Counted from the first letter of the stretch, positions 33,750-45,500 are shown. The stretch: 64,000 nt of DNA from Xestospongia bergquistia (GCA_963965975.1 OZ014413.1:9512101-9576100), one strand, 5' to 3'. The notes: generated from the sequence alone by a model not told the origin. Numbers and translations: made by a program.

Positions 33750-36700
33750 TTATGTTGGACTGAGAAGTGGTTCTCTTGTTTCATCATAGGTATCAAAGAA
33801 TGATCCTTCAAGATCTTTAGTTTTCATCTTTGGAGGTTGTGGATTATAGTGTGCTTTAGAATAAAAGAGAAAAGTGAATTTCATTTTAAGTATGTACAAT
33901 TTTGGTTTTATTTTCTTTATTTTTCCAGTAACCCACATAATATGAAATATAATAACAGTAACTAATGTCAAAAATACAATAGTAGTTGTTGTTGTTAAAA
34001 TAATGGAGACTTGACTGGTATTATTGATTTTAAAAAAGTACCATGATGTACCAACAATTATGATATAGTTCCACATAATAAAGAGATCAAGTAAGTTAAC
34101 CCACATCTTACGAAATGGCCTGCAATATGCTTCAATTGTCATGTAAATAGCAGCAATAGGAATACCTATAACAAATGCCTTATACGTGTCACCAGTTCTG
34201 AACAAAATGTATAAAGTATAAAGAAACACAAGTAGTAGTAGACGAGTTGTGAAAAAGAACTCTTTGTTGTGTTTATACGGTCCATGAATGGCTTCATAAA
34301 CAGGTCGAATGTATTCTCTAAATTTACCTAATCTCATAAGTGGTCGACCAGCAGCAATAATGGTGAAATAAGATAGTAGGACAGGAATAACCACTACTAT
34401 AATTAATAACATCAATATCAAATGACCACCTTTTCCATACTCAACTGTGCCATCTTTGTACCAAACTTTAAGTATTGGGTTACTAGTATCATTGGTATAT
34501 ATATTAATTGGTGTAACTATATTTGATATTGCAGTAAACATACTTATGAAAGAGAGGTGTACAACAGTTACTAGTACTTGAACTGAGGAGTGAGCTATTC
34601 TGTTGGAAAGCCATAAAGAATAACGACTGAAGATAATGAGGACAACAACTATTGTTAGTAAATAAAGTGGAAATAGTAAACTGAGACCAGCTTTCCATAA
34701 CTCTGTCATTCCATTGTAAAAACAAAGAGGAAAGCCAAGATTCAGATTCAAAATAGAGAGAAAAACATGAGCTGATGAATATATTGAAGAAATCACCTGG
34801 TGTGATGATAACATGTTGATATTTAAAATACCAATAGCCTGAGCATAGAATATAATTCCATTGAGTGTACCATTTGATAATGTTAGTTTGAGAGCAAATA
34901 ACAGGTAAATGAGGAGAGGACCAGCTACTGCATAGAGGATTAGTGTCAATAACCACCAATTACTACATTGCTTGCATTCTGAAGAGCCAAATACCACACT
35001 ATATTTGATACCATTAACAGTAGTACAAGTAGAACATAAAGGTCCTGTTTTAATTGGTGGACAAAGTGGAAGATGATTTACAAGGTAATTGTTGGGATCA
35101 GCTATTAATACATCAGAACCATTTATCAAAAACATTGTATAATCTTGATTGAAGTTACAAGATTCATGACAGGTAAGTGCCACACCAAATACTGTAGTCT
35201 GATTTGCACCATTTGTAATATTCATTAGTCCAGCCCATGCAGCAGAGTCTGGTGGTCTGGTGATGGTAGCAAGAGGACATTGTAAATATGAATAGTTTGA
35301 GACAACTAGACAAGTTGGTGAGTAATTTCCAACCAAACCAAGTTTATTGATAACTGGTGAACATTGACAAATACCTTTTATTGCATTCAGTTTAAAACCT
35401 AGTGGACAATCTAGTAAGTTAAGCTTTATCTTTAATAATGACGAGTCATCAGCAGATGATATGACTAGGACAGCATCATTAATCCTCTTTGAATTACTAT
35501 CCCTTTTATAAAGAGTGAAATTAACTAAAGTACACTGATGCGATTCTAATAGGGCTTGATTCTCATCATGGGATGAAGTATACCATGATGAAAGTGGAAT
35601 TAATGGCAGGTTTCCAGAATGATGCTTTGATTTAGCTAGATCAAGAGAAACTATGGCATACACAAAATTGCCTATCTCATCTATGGCTGCCATTGGTACA
35701 TGTAATGTTTGTCCAGGATATGCAGATATGCTGATGTTTGGTAAAACTACTTCAGTGTCACTAAGATAATGAATACATTTGTTTTTTGAGCATATGCAAT
35801 GACTCTTAGACAATGTAGAGAGGTTTAATGGACTATGTTCTGAAGAATCCATATGGAAAATTGAATCATAATAATATTTTGCATTATGAGATCTGATGAT
35901 GTATGTTCTGTTTATATAGCAATTATACAGGTTAGTGCTGTATATGGAGCTACCGGAGAGACCAGCTGTGTTATTGATGAATATCATACTGATATTGAAT
36001 CCTGTCATGTTTTGAAAGAGGGAAGACATTTGAAATGTACATTGTTTTATGGTCTTATAAATATCATCATGGGCATAAATAGCTCCTCCCTTTGTATGAG
36101 CAATGTTATTGATAAAGGTAGCCCTGAGTCCATTGTTTAAATGAAATGTACTACTGCCATATAACTTGAATACAGCTCCTCTCTCTCCTCTGTTTCCTTC
36201 AAACAACATATTACCATCCAATATAATGTTAGTGTCAATTACTTCAAAAACTGATCCTGAATTATCATAATAATGACTATTAGTTCCATTAATATAAAGA
36301 GTCTTGACATTAATCATTGTAAACATACCAGCTTTTGAAATTGAAGTTGACAAACCAACTTGAGAGTTTTTGGTAGCTACAATATTTTCCAAAACTATTA
36401 TTAAATGCTTAAATGGACTATCTTCATATGAATAGGTAGTTGCATAGAGACATGATCCTGTTGTCTTGATAAGGTTTTTGATAAAGATCACATTACTAAA
36501 TGTTACAGTGACATTGAAATTCTCATTTGATGGTGGATTCTGTATTAGAACAGAGACTGCTCCTTTATCAGCAAAATCAACCCATTCTTTTTGTGAACTA
36601 AACCTACTGTTAGATACAACAAGTGGGTATATATTTGATTTGTAAGTGTTGAGGCTTCTGGAGAACATTATCAAAAATGAGAGAGCAGCACCATGGCAAC

Positions 36701-37682
36701 TTAAAAGGTTGTAGTTCTCTCTAAAAATATTACCACTATCAATTAAAGTCTGAGAATTAGTAACACTGTTGAAGTGTAGCACTAACATAGCACCTGAATA
36801 TGTGCCATAGTTATGATGAAAAATAGTTGAAGATATTTGGACATTGACTGAGAAGTTCTGTTGAGTATAGAGTATTGTCAAACCTGCAGCATTAACAACA
36901 GGAATTGAAGTAAATGTTTCTTGATGTACTAAATAACTAAGATAAGAGAGACACTTCATACTGTTGATATAGTCAGTGTTATTTTCAAATCTTACTTCTT
37001 TTATTAAAACATTCTTTTTAAAATTTTTTACATTGCTTTCATCAATGAACAATAATAACACTCCATTACCTAAACTTGTGTTGGTATGAGTTTGAAATTC
37101 AACACTTTTTGTAGAAGTGACATTGACATTTTCTATAGTAGCATTTAATGGATTAATAGCTAGAATTGAAAACCCATAATTTGATAACATATTAACCTCT
37201 TTGATTAGTAATGTCTCAATATGGAGGAACAGTAGTAGAGAAGAATGATATTCTGTGAAATATACCGGAGATGTTGTAGAGTTGATAGATGACAGGATAC
37301 TCTCATCCAGATCTCTCAAGAAAGCACCACATTCTTGGAATGATAATTTCTGTAGAGTAAGAGCATAAAGATTTACAAAAACAAATCCACTAGTGGGATA
37401 TGAAGGATGAGAGACAGCTGTAGGACATCTTATGTAAGCAAGTGAGTTTGTAGCACTTTTTATAGTCAGTGAGTGACTAGTATTTACAAGACAAAATGAT
37501 ATGTTTGTAATCTCATGAGTAATATTTGTGGACAACTCTATAATAATGTCATTATTGAATGGACCAGAATGACATAAGACTGTCTCCAGTTCATTGCTAT
37601 GAGTTATATTGATCTTGTGAGCAGCATCTCCTTGAGTTTTGAATAACAAAAAGACAACAACAAGTTCCAACAATAGCAACAT
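33750..37682 (-). CDS. Array gene D: beta-helix ectodomain, multi-pass membrane protein
   Basis: Intronless, 1310 residues from ATG 37682. Signal peptide MLLLLELVVVFLLF. Mosaic: residues of about 400-690 follow A/B (ATTYSYEDSPFKHL), but a short segment just before is unique (KEWVDFADKGAVSVLIQNPP). Residues of about 690-760 and the stretch from TM1 through the third segment match B (NINMLSSHQVISSIYSSAH). The Cys-rich stem has a different spacer (LNAIKGICQC, NYSPTCLVV). The tail ends EPLLSPT. The N-terminal LAYIRCPTAVSHPSYPTSG segment matches C, E and G rather than A/B. Confidence 0.92.
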   Translation of the reverse strand: MLLLLELVVVFLLFKTQGDAAHKINITHSNELETVLCHSGPFNNDIIIELSTNITHEITNISFCLVNTSHSLTIKSATNSLAYIRCPTAVSHPSYPTSGFVFVNLYALTLQKLSFQECGAFLRDLDESILSSINSTTSPVYFTEYHSSLLLFLHIETLLIKEVNMLSNYGFSILAINPLNATIENVNVTSTKSVEFQTHTNTSLGNGVLLLFIDESNVKNFKKNVLIKEVRFENNTDYINSMKCLSYLSYLVHQETFTSIPVVNAAGLTILYTQQNFSVNVQISSTIFHHNYGTYSGAMLVLHFNSVTNSQTLIDSGNIFRENYNLLSCHGAALSFLIMFSRSLNTYKSNIYPLVVSNSRFSSQKEWVDFADKGAVSVLIQNPPSNENFNVTVTFSNVIFIKNLIKTTGSCLYATTYSYEDSPFKHLIIVLENIVATKNSQVGLSTSISKAGMFTMINVKTLYINGTNSHYYDNSGSVFEVIDTNIILDGNMLFEGNRGERGAVFKLYGSSTFHLNNGLRATFINNIAHTKGGAIYAHDDIYKTIKQCTFQMSSLFQNMTGFNISMIFINNTAGLSGSSIYSTNLYNCYINRTYIIRSHNAKYYYDSIFHMDSSEHSPLNLSTLSKSHCICSKNKCIHYLSDTEVVLPNISISAYPGQTLHVPMAAIDEIGNFVYAIVSLDLAKSKHHSGNLPLIPLSSWYTSSHDENQALLESHQCTLVNFTLYKRDSNSKRINDAVLVISSADDSSLLKIKLNLLDCPLGFKLNAIKGICQCSPVINKLGLVGNYSPTCLVVSNYSYLQCPLATITRPPDSAAWAGLMNITNGANQTTVFGVALTCHESCNFNQDYTMFLINGSDVLIADPNNYLVNHLPLCPPIKTGPLCSTCTTVNGIKYSVVFGSSECKQCSNWWLLTLILYAVAGPLLIYLLFALKLTLSNGTLNGIIFYAQAIGILNINMLSSHQVISSIYSSAHVFLSILNLNLGFPLCFYNGMTELWKAGLSLLFPLYLLTIVVVLIIFSRYSLWLSNRIAHSSVQVLVTVVHLSFISMFTAISNIVTPINIYTNDTSNPILKVWYKDGTVEYGKGGHLILMLLIIVVVIPVLLSYFTIIAAGRPLMRLGKFREYIRPVYEAIHGPYKHNKEFFFTTRLLLLVFLYTLYILFRTGDTYKAFVIGIPIAAIYMTIEAYCRPFRKMWVNLLDLFIMWNYIIIVGTSWYFFKINNTSQVSIILTTTTTIVFLTLVTVIIFHIMWVTGKIKKIKPKLYILKMKFTFLFYSKAHYNPQPPKMKTKDLEGSFFDTYDETREPLLSPT

Positions 37683-37759
37683 CACCTAAAAAACCACTTT
37701 GTATTTGAGATGACATGTAGATATCAATTCTCTGCGGAAATCTGTTCATTTGATAACAG

Positions 37760-37806
37760 AGAGGCTTTATATAATAATTTAAATAGTTATTTAAAACTGA
37801 AACTAA
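37760..37806 (-). promoter_or_regulatory. Promoter of gene D: TATA-like box plus ISRE-like element
   Basis: AAAACTGAAACT (plus reading) at 37793-37804, one base from consensus; coding-strand TATATAAAG at about 37763-37774; ATG at 37682. Confidence 0.6.
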
Positions 37807-38112
37807 AATGAAGTATTTTCTCAACTAATCTATCAACAGCTGATGTTTTGCTTTACGTACTGGCTCAACATCATATTATCATTATATAAACAGTATTACA
37901 TTATATGTAATACTCTTCATATTTCTATTAATTATAATAGACATATGACTAATTAACTGATACATAACTGATAATACTATACATAGAATGTTAGTATTAA
38001 TATGATCTATACCTTTAAAATGATAGTATATATGTAATCTATTAGTTGTAAGTATCAAATAATACTAATAAACAGATTGTTACTGGAGTTGGATATTAAC
38101 TGGTATGTGCTT

Positions 38113-38409
38113 CATATTAGACCAAGAAATGGTTCTCTGGTATGTTTGTAATCTCATTAGAAATGTTTGTGGACAGTGCTATGATTATGTTATTACTCAA
38201 TATATATATATATATATATGACTGTCTCTAGTTTATTGCTGTGACCCATTATTGTCTGAATCTTATCAGCTTCTCTATTATATACACAAAGACCAGTTCT
38301 AATAGTAATATAGCCACTTTGTACTTGGTCGTGCATACCAGTTTGTCTGTAATAACATCTTGGCACTGTTTTTGGAACAGCTATTTTGAAACTAAACTAT
38401 TAATAAATA
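38113..38409 (-). pseudogene. Mini-gene relic 4
   Basis: Tail block 'attagaccaagaaatggttc' fused to the N-terminal block. An AT run (about 38200-38219) has expanded inside it. Ends in 'attttgaaactaaactat'. Confidence 0.75.
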
Positions 38410-39329
38410 GTCTCTAACTGATTTAACTGTAGTATGTTATACCAGTATACATCATATAATACTGTCTTTACTAGTGTACTAGTACAGACAAATAATCTAT
38501 TGTATTAAGGAAATATCTATAGTATAATGAATTTATTAATACAAAAATATTGACAATTATTTTATATAGAAAGGATACATTGATGTTTTGATATCATTGA
38601 TTATGGTATAACAAGCATGTTATTCTCAGTACATTTTATGAAGACTATGATATTTCAATCATGTTATTATAAGACATCACCTGTTTATTATAGTACTGGA
38701 TTTTTAAAATTCATTTTTAATTTTGCTTCATCTTTAATTAATGACCTATATGCAACAATAAGTTAACATTGATATAATAATAACAACATTGATTGAGACG
38801 TTTACAAGTGTGGCTATAGTTGATGACACTTATACTATGAAATATACTGGGACCAATTGTAATGTTATGAAAGTATCAATTTGTCCTTTCTGTATTAAAA
38901 TAAACAATCCAGACATATTGGTTTAGTATTGGGTAAGTAAAGATGGATTATTCACCATATGCTTCATCAACCAGTACAATTGCCTTTGCCAGTGATCATA
39001 TTTTAGCAGTGCAAATAGAAGTATTCCCTTAGTGACATCACATATTATGGGACTATATTACTGGACACACGTGATCACAATTACTGTATTGACAAAAACA
39101 TACCACTTCTTCATGTAATGTTTTGTTTGAGATCTTCTTTACTTTCAGTTTCAAAATAGCTGCATAACAAAGTCTAACTGAACAGATTACAGATATTCAC
39201 AACAACAAATAAACTACAATGTGGTATGTTATATAAGGTATTAAAGAGATCATAAAATCAATATAACTTAGTCAAACCTAATCCTATGACAAAAATATGT
39301 TCATTGTTCAGCCTAGGGGTTGGGCTGGT
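38410..39329. other. Array spacer D-E, first part
   Basis: No gene. Shared blocks: 'gatgttttgatatcatt' (38581), 'gttgatgacacttatac' (38819) and an inverted ISRE-like element ('ctttcagtttcaaaatag', about 39143). Confidence 0.6.
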
Positions 39330-39560
39330 TCATAGTCCAAGTTTAATCTCTTCCATAGTGATGGTCAAAATGTACACACAACATAGACTATAAGAAGGAT
39401 TTAATGAGGATTTTATACAGGGCACAGGTAAAGCATGGTGGCAGAAGTGTGATGGTGTGGGGATGTATCTGTGGCAATGAAAAAGCATGCTATTCATGTG
39501 CATCTTTGTAATCTTTTCTAAGTCTACAGAAAATGTCATTCCAAGGATTAACAATCCGGA
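39330..39560 (+). mobile_element. Tc1/mariner-type transposase relic
   Basis: Plus-strand frame at 39428-39481 reads VKHGGRSVMVWGCICGNE, the well-known Tc1-like VKHGGGSVMVWGC(I/F)S signature. Upstream 'NLFHSDGQ' (about 39342) fits the degraded FSDES region. Stops lie between the pieces, and no terminal inverted repeats are seen. It is a short dead fragment between genes D and E. Confidence 0.75.
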
Positions 39561-39958
39561 TGAGAATATCAACAATAACTAAACTAAACAATTATTAAAC
39601 AGATGAACGACATAATCTACAGCTGTCATAGTGGAATTGTAAGAACTGGTATAATTATTTTATAATATGTACATCTTGTAATATGATGTTTTTTATTAAT
39701 TTTAAATTTTATAACAGCTGTGACTACATGCGTGAGCAACATATTGTCAAGAAACAAACACATAAGCAAATCAAAGTTTGTAAAACACACACAGAGACTA
39801 TCAATACCAAGAAACTACAATAATATATCAACAAAAGAACTAACTGACTACAGAAAGTTATAATTAATACAAAGTATTAATTATGAGAATATCTATACAA
39901 GAAAACTGACAATTCCTTCAATACACACATACACACACTAGTCTTTGAGATGTGTGTT
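39561..39958. other. 3' flank of gene E
   Basis: No gene. Unlike the other members, this flank lacks the usual 3'-proximal block, suggesting that the segment containing the transposon relic replaced it. Confidence 0.5.
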
Positions 39959-42900
39959 TCACGTTGGACTGAGAAGTGGTTCTCTGGTTTCGTCATAGGT
40001 ATCAAAGAATGACCCTTCAAGATCTGAAGTTTTTAGCTTTGGAGATTGTGGATTATAGTGTGCTTTAGAATAAAAGAGAAAAGTAAATTTCATTTTAAGT
40101 ATGTACAATTTAGGCTTTATTTTCTTTATTGTTCCAGTGACCCACAGAATATGAAATATAATAACAGTAACTAATGTCAAGAATACAATAGTAGTTGTTG
40201 TTGATAAAATAATGGAGACTTGATTTGAGTTGTTGATCTTTAAATAGTACCATGTTATACCAGAAACAATGACACAATCCCACATAACAAAAAGATCCAA
40301 CATATTCAACCATATCTTACAGAAAGGCCTACAAAATGACTCAATTGTCATGTAAATAGCAATGACAGGGGTAGCTATTGCATACCCTTTGTATATGTCA
40401 CCAGTTCTGTACAAAATGCATAAAATGTAGAGAAATACAAGTAGCAGTAAACGAGCTGTGAAAAAGAATTCTTTGTTGTGATTATATGGTCCATGAATGG
40501 CTTCATAAACAGGTCGAATATACTCTCTAAGTTTAGCTACTCTCATAAGTGGTCGACCAGCAACAAGGATGGTCATATAAGATAGTAGGACAGGACCAAC
40601 CACTACTATAATTAGTATCATTAATATCAAATGACCACCTTTTCCATACTCAACTGTACCATCTCTGTACCAAACTTTAAGTATTGGGTTACAAGTATCA
40701 TTGGTATATATATTAATTGGTATAACTATACTTGATATTGCAGTAAACATACTTGTGAAAGAGAGGTGTACAACAGTAACCAGTACTTGAACTGAGGAAT
40801 GAGCTATTCTGTTGGAAAGCCTTAAAGAATAACGACTTAAGATAACAAGGACAACAACTATTGTTAGTAAGTAAAGTGGAAATACTAAACTGAGACCAGC
40901 TTTCCATAACTCTGTCATCCCATTGTAAAAACATAAAGGAAAACCAAGATTGAAACTTAACATAGAGAGGAAAGCGTTTGTTAATGAATACAGTGAAGTT
41001 GCGATATTCTGTGATGATATTTTAAGATCTATAATACCAATAGCTTGAGCATAGAATATAATTGCATTGAGTGTACCAGTTGTTAATGTGAGTTTGATAG
41101 CAAATAACAGGTAAATGAGGAGAGGACCAGCTATTGCATAGAGGATTAGTGTCAATAACCACCAATTACTACACTGCTTACATTCTGAAGAGCCAAATAC
41201 CACACTATATTTGATACCATTAACAGTAGTACAAGTAGAACATAAAGGTCCTGTTTTAATTGGTGGACAAAGTGGAAGATGATTTACAAGGTAATTGTTA
41301 GGATCAGCTATTAAAACATCAGTGCCATTTATCAAGAACATTGTATAATCTTGATTGAGGTTGCAAGATTCATGACAGGTAAGTGCCACACCAAATACTG
41401 TAGTCTTATTTGTACCATTTGTAATATTCATTAGTCCAGCCCACGCAGCAGAGTCTGGTGGTCTGGTGATTGTAGCAAGTGGAAATTGTGAAGTAGAATA
41501 GTTTGAGACAATTTGACAAGTAGGTTGATAATCTCCAACCATACCAAGTTTATCAATAACTGATGAACAATGACAAGTACCTTCTATTGTATTTAGTTCA
41601 AAACCTAATGGACAATCTAGTAATTCAAGACTTATTCTCAATATTGATGAATCATCAGGAGATGATACGATAAAAACAGCATTTTTAATTGCTTGGGAAT
41701 TACTATCTTTCTTATAAAGAGTGAAGTTAATTAAAGTACACTGCTGTGATTCCAGGAGGACTTGATTCTCATTATAAGGTAAAATGTACCATGATAAAAA
41801 TGGTGATAATGATTTGTCTCCCAATTTATTATTTGTCCTAGCCAGTGCAAGAGACACTGTGCTATACACATGATTACCTAATACATCTATGGCTGCCATG
41901 GGTATATGCAGTGTTTGTCCAGGATAAGCTTTTTTGTGAGAGCTATAACTATTTGAGCAATTTTGCTTAATACATACACAACGGCTGGCAGATAAAGTGG
42001 AGATTCTTAAAGGACTGAGTCTGGAAGAATTTAAGTGGAATATTGTATCATAATATTTTTCTTCAATATGACGACCAGTGTAGTGTAATCCATTCATATA
42101 GCAATTGTACAGGTTAGTACTAAATATGGAGCTACCAGAGAGACCAGCTGTGTTATTTGTGAATATCATACTGATATTTAATAACGACAAGTCCTGAAGA
42201 GGAGACAAAATTTGAAATGTACACTGTTTTATGGCTTTATAAATATTATCTTGTGCATAAATAGCTCCTCCCTTTGTATGAGCAATGTTATTGATAAAGG
42301 TAGCCCTGAGTCCATTGTTTAAGTGAAATGTACTACTGCCATATAACTTGAATACAGCTCCTCTCTCTCCTCTGTTTCCTTCAAACGACATATTACCATC
42401 CAATATAATGTTAGAGTCAATTACTTCAAAGACTGAGCCTGAATTGTTATAATAATGACTGTTAGATCCAATGATATGAAGAGCTTTGATATTATCTACT
42501 GTAAACATACCAGCTGTAGAAATGGATGTTGATGAAGCATATTGAGAGTTATTATATGCTATAACATTTTCCAAGACTATTATGAGTGTGGAATGATCTT
42601 CATAAGAATAAGTAGTGGCAAACAGACATGCTCCTGTGGTCTCAACAAGATTCTTGAAAAAGGTCACGTTACTGAACCTCACTGTGACATTGAATTCCAT
42701 CTTTTTGGGTGGATATTGAATAACAATAGAAACTGCTCCAGAATTTGCTTTTTCAGGATAATCAGAAAAATCATTTTGTAATTCAAAAGTACTCTTTGAT
42801 ACAAGGAGCACAAATTGATTCACACTTGTTTGGTAAATAATATGATTTAGGTTAATTGTTGTAAAAAATGAAAGAGCAGCACCATGGCAACTTAAAAGGT

Positions 42901-43873
42901 TGGAGTTCTTGCTAAAAACATTGCCATTATCAATTAAAGTCTGAGAGTTAGTTACACCGTTGAAGTGTAGCACTAACATAGCACCTGAATATGAACCAGT
43001 ATTTCGAGTAAATGTTGTTGAAGATATTTGGACATTAGCTGAGAAGTTCTGTTGAGTATAAAGTATTGTCAAACCTGCAGCATTAACAACAGGAATTGGA
43101 GTAAATGTTTCTTGATGTACTAAATTACCAAGATCAGAGGGACACTTAATACTGTGGATATAGTCAAAGTTATTTAGAAATCTTGCTCCCTTTATTAAAG
43201 CATTCTTCTGTAAATGTTTCACATTGCTTTCATCAATGAACAATAATAACACTCCATTACCAAAACTCATGTTAGTTAGCCGATAAAACTCAGCACTTTT
43301 TGTAGAGGTAATACTGATATTTTCTACAATTGCATTTAATGGATTAATAGCTAGAACAGCAAACCCATAATTTGATGACATATTAACCTCTTTGATCAGT
43401 ATTGTCTCAATATGGAGGAACAGTAGTAGAGAAGAATGATACTCTGTGAAATATACTGGAGATGTTGTAGAGTTGATAGATGACAGGATACTCTCATCCA
43501 GATCACTCAAGAAAGCACCACATCCTTGGAATGATAATTTCTGTAGAGTAAGGTTATAAAGATTTATAAAAGCAAATCCACTAGTGGGATATGAAGGTTG
43601 AGAGACAGCTGTAGGACATCTTATGTAAGCAAGTGAGTTTGTAGCACTTTTTATAGTCAATGAGTGACTAGTATTTACAAAACAAAATGATATGTTTGTA
43701 ATCTCATGAGTAATATTTGTGAACAACACTATAATAGTGTCATTACTCAATGGACCAGAATGACATAAGACTGTCTCCAGTTCATTGCTGTGAGTTATAT
43801 TGATCTCATAAGCAGTAGCCCCTTGAGTGTTGACTAGCAAAGAGAAAACAACAAGTAGTAGTAATAGCAACAT
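39959..43873 (-). CDS. Array gene E: beta-helix ectodomain, multi-pass membrane protein
   Basis: Intronless, 1304 residues from ATG 43873; among the most divergent intact members. Signal peptide MLLLLLLVVFSLLVNTQGA. The segment before PGQTLHIP is shortened (NCSNSYSSHKKAYPGQ), lacking the EVVLPNISIS stretch of A/B/D. The first membrane loops are of the second type (IIDLKISSQNIATSLYSLTNAF), shared with G and I. Late membrane segments differ (IESFCRPFCKIWLNMLDLFVMWDCVIVSG). The tail is standard (SDLEGSFFDTYDETREPLLSPT). It retains GAVFKLYGSSTFHLNN and HTKGGAIYA. Upstream sequence 43876-44400 is closely matched upstream of gene G (54054-54540). Confidence 0.92.
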   Translation of the reverse strand: MLLLLLLVVFSLLVNTQGATAYEINITHSNELETVLCHSGPLSNDTIIVLFTNITHEITNISFCFVNTSHSLTIKSATNSLAYIRCPTAVSQPSYPTSGFAFINLYNLTLQKLSFQGCGAFLSDLDESILSSINSTTSPVYFTEYHSSLLLFLHIETILIKEVNMSSNYGFAVLAINPLNAIVENISITSTKSAEFYRLTNMSFGNGVLLLFIDESNVKHLQKNALIKGARFLNNFDYIHSIKCPSDLGNLVHQETFTPIPVVNAAGLTILYTQQNFSANVQISSTTFTRNTGSYSGAMLVLHFNGVTNSQTLIDNGNVFSKNSNLLSCHGAALSFFTTINLNHIIYQTSVNQFVLLVSKSTFELQNDFSDYPEKANSGAVSIVIQYPPKKMEFNVTVRFSNVTFFKNLVETTGACLFATTYSYEDHSTLIIVLENVIAYNNSQYASSTSISTAGMFTVDNIKALHIIGSNSHYYNNSGSVFEVIDSNIILDGNMSFEGNRGERGAVFKLYGSSTFHLNNGLRATFINNIAHTKGGAIYAQDNIYKAIKQCTFQILSPLQDLSLLNISMIFTNNTAGLSGSSIFSTNLYNCYMNGLHYTGRHIEEKYYDTIFHLNSSRLSPLRISTLSASRCVCIKQNCSNSYSSHKKAYPGQTLHIPMAAIDVLGNHVYSTVSLALARTNNKLGDKSLSPFLSWYILPYNENQVLLESQQCTLINFTLYKKDSNSQAIKNAVFIVSSPDDSSILRISLELLDCPLGFELNTIEGTCHCSSVIDKLGMVGDYQPTCQIVSNYSTSQFPLATITRPPDSAAWAGLMNITNGTNKTTVFGVALTCHESCNLNQDYTMFLINGTDVLIADPNNYLVNHLPLCPPIKTGPLCSTCTTVNGIKYSVVFGSSECKQCSNWWLLTLILYAIAGPLLIYLLFAIKLTLTTGTLNAIIFYAQAIGIIDLKISSQNIATSLYSLTNAFLSMLSFNLGFPLCFYNGMTELWKAGLSLVFPLYLLTIVVVLVILSRYSLRLSNRIAHSSVQVLVTVVHLSFTSMFTAISSIVIPINIYTNDTCNPILKVWYRDGTVEYGKGGHLILMILIIVVVGPVLLSYMTILVAGRPLMRVAKLREYIRPVYEAIHGPYNHNKEFFFTARLLLLVFLYILCILYRTGDIYKGYAIATPVIAIYMTIESFCRPFCKIWLNMLDLFVMWDCVIVSGITWYYLKINNSNQVSIILSTTTTIVFLTLVTVIIFHILWVTGTIKKIKPKLYILKMKFTFLFYSKAHYNPQSPKLKTSDLEGSFFDTYDETREPLLSPT

Positions 43874-43954
43874 CACCTCAAATAAACAATTTGTAGCTGA
43901 GATCCCTACCGTGAATACCAGTTTGCCTGTAAAGTCTGTTCTTTTGACAACAGA

Positions 43955-43994
43955 GAGGCTTTAAATTAAAATGGTTAGTTGAAACCAAAAGTAA
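43955..43994 (-). promoter_or_regulatory. Promoter of gene E, degenerate TATA and ISRE-like half site
   Basis: GAAACCAAAAGT (plus reading) at 43981-43992 at the same distance from the ATG as the ISREs elsewhere. It keeps one GAAA half and degrades the other. The TATA position reads as an AT-rich 'tttaatttaaag' on the coding strand. Confidence 0.45.
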
Positions 43995-44814
43995 ACAAGG
44001 CAATTCCCAACTGATCATGATCTATTGACAATCAAATTGAAATTTCATTAAATAGTAGGTTATCTATATATTGTCATTATTGTAATCTCAACATATTCTA
44101 ATATACTTAAGGGAATAATATTTTATACTATGATATAGAAAGAATAAACCTGTCACTATGGTATATTATTGTGGACATATGTGCATTACTTATAAATTGT
44201 TGATATATCAACTTTATGCATGAAGGACTCACTCAAAATTATATTATTGTTATAGATATTATAGTCTTTATCATATATTGAGAGGTTTACAAGTATGTCT
44301 ATAGTTGATGACACTTATTCTATGAAATATATTGAGACCTCCAATATGGTATATTACAACTAATGTTATGAAAGTATCAATTTGTCCTTACTATATCTAA
44401 TTAAATAATTTAGATATATATTTTTAGTGTTTGCTAAGCAGAGGTAGACTATTCACTATATGCTTTATCAACCAATGCAACTACCTTTATTAGTAATCAT
44501 GTTTTTGCAGTACAAACAGGATATATTTCCTTAGTTACAACACTTATTATGGAATAAAATTAGAAATAAATGTGTAATAACAAATACTATATTAACAAAA
44601 CATGTCTCTTGTTTGTGTAATGTTTGTTTGAGATATCTTTTGTTAACTTCAGTTTCAAAATAGCTATATATGTGATCAAAGTCTTACTGTTATCAATTAA
44701 TAGAACAGATTAGAGGTATTCATAATAATAAACTAAAAGGTGGTTGCTAATGTGAGGTATATAACATGTATTAAGATCAATATATCTAGTCAACATTGAT
44801 TTGTTAACAATACT
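43995..44814. other. Array spacer upstream of gene E
   Basis: No gene. Contains shared blocks ('agttgatgacacttatt', about 44302) and an inverted ISRE-like element ('acttcagtttcaaaatagct', about 44648). Most of it is duplicated at 54175-54900. Confidence 0.65.
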
Positions 44815-44945
44815 ATGATAGTTTTATCACTCAAAAGAAGATCATTGATATGAGATGCATTGATCTTGTGGACTCATTGAGTGTTGACTAACAAAGAGAC
44901 GAAGACCAGTAGTAGCAACATTAGCTCAGATAAGATCATATTGTA
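44815..44945 (-). pseudogene. N-terminal relic of an array gene
   Basis: On the minus strand an ATG followed by a Leu/Val-rich signal peptide (about MLLLLVFVSLLVNTQ) ends at an immediate stop, and the downstream N-terminal coding block is degraded. The same relic occurs at 54950-55110. Confidence 0.7.
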
Positions 44946-44964
44946 GTTGCACTTAAAATTAAGT

Positions 44965-45500
44965 AGCTAAGTGGCTTGGGTAAGGCAGCCAATGGGGATA
45001 TGGACTAGGTGGCCGATGGGTGCTTTGGCAAGGCGGTCTATTGGAACTAAGGTAAGGCAGCCTATGGAGGCTTGGGTAAGGCGGCCTATGGAGGCTTGGA
45101 TGAGGCGGCTTATGGAGGCTTTGGTAAGGTGGTCTATGGGTGTTTGGGCAAGGCGGCCTATTGAAGCTTGAGAAAAGCGGTCTATGGAGGCTTGTGCAAG
45201 GCGGCCTATGTGGGCTTGGGTAAGGCGGCCTATGGGTATATAGACTAGGAAGCTTATAGGTGCTTTGGCAAGGCAGTCTATTGTAGCTAGGGTAAGGCGT
45301 CCTATGGAGGCTTGGGTGAGGTGGCCTATGGAGGTTTGGGTAAGGCAGCCTTTGTAGGCTGGGGTAGGGTGGACTATGGAGGCTTGGGTAAGGCAGCCTA
45401 TAGAGGCTTGTACAAGGCGGCCTAAGGGGATATGTACTAGGTGGCCTATGGGTGGTTGGGCAAGGTGGCCTATTGGAACTTGGGTAAGGTGGCCTGTGCA
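44965..45500. repeat. 24-bp minisatellite, about 22 copies, GC-rich
   Basis: Tandem copies of a 24-bp unit around 'atggaggcttgggtaaggcg'. The unit is a multiple of three, so minus-strand frames stay open as octapeptide repeats (HRPPYPSL, GRLTQASI). The GC content is well above its surroundings. Coding status is unknown. Confidence 0.85.
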
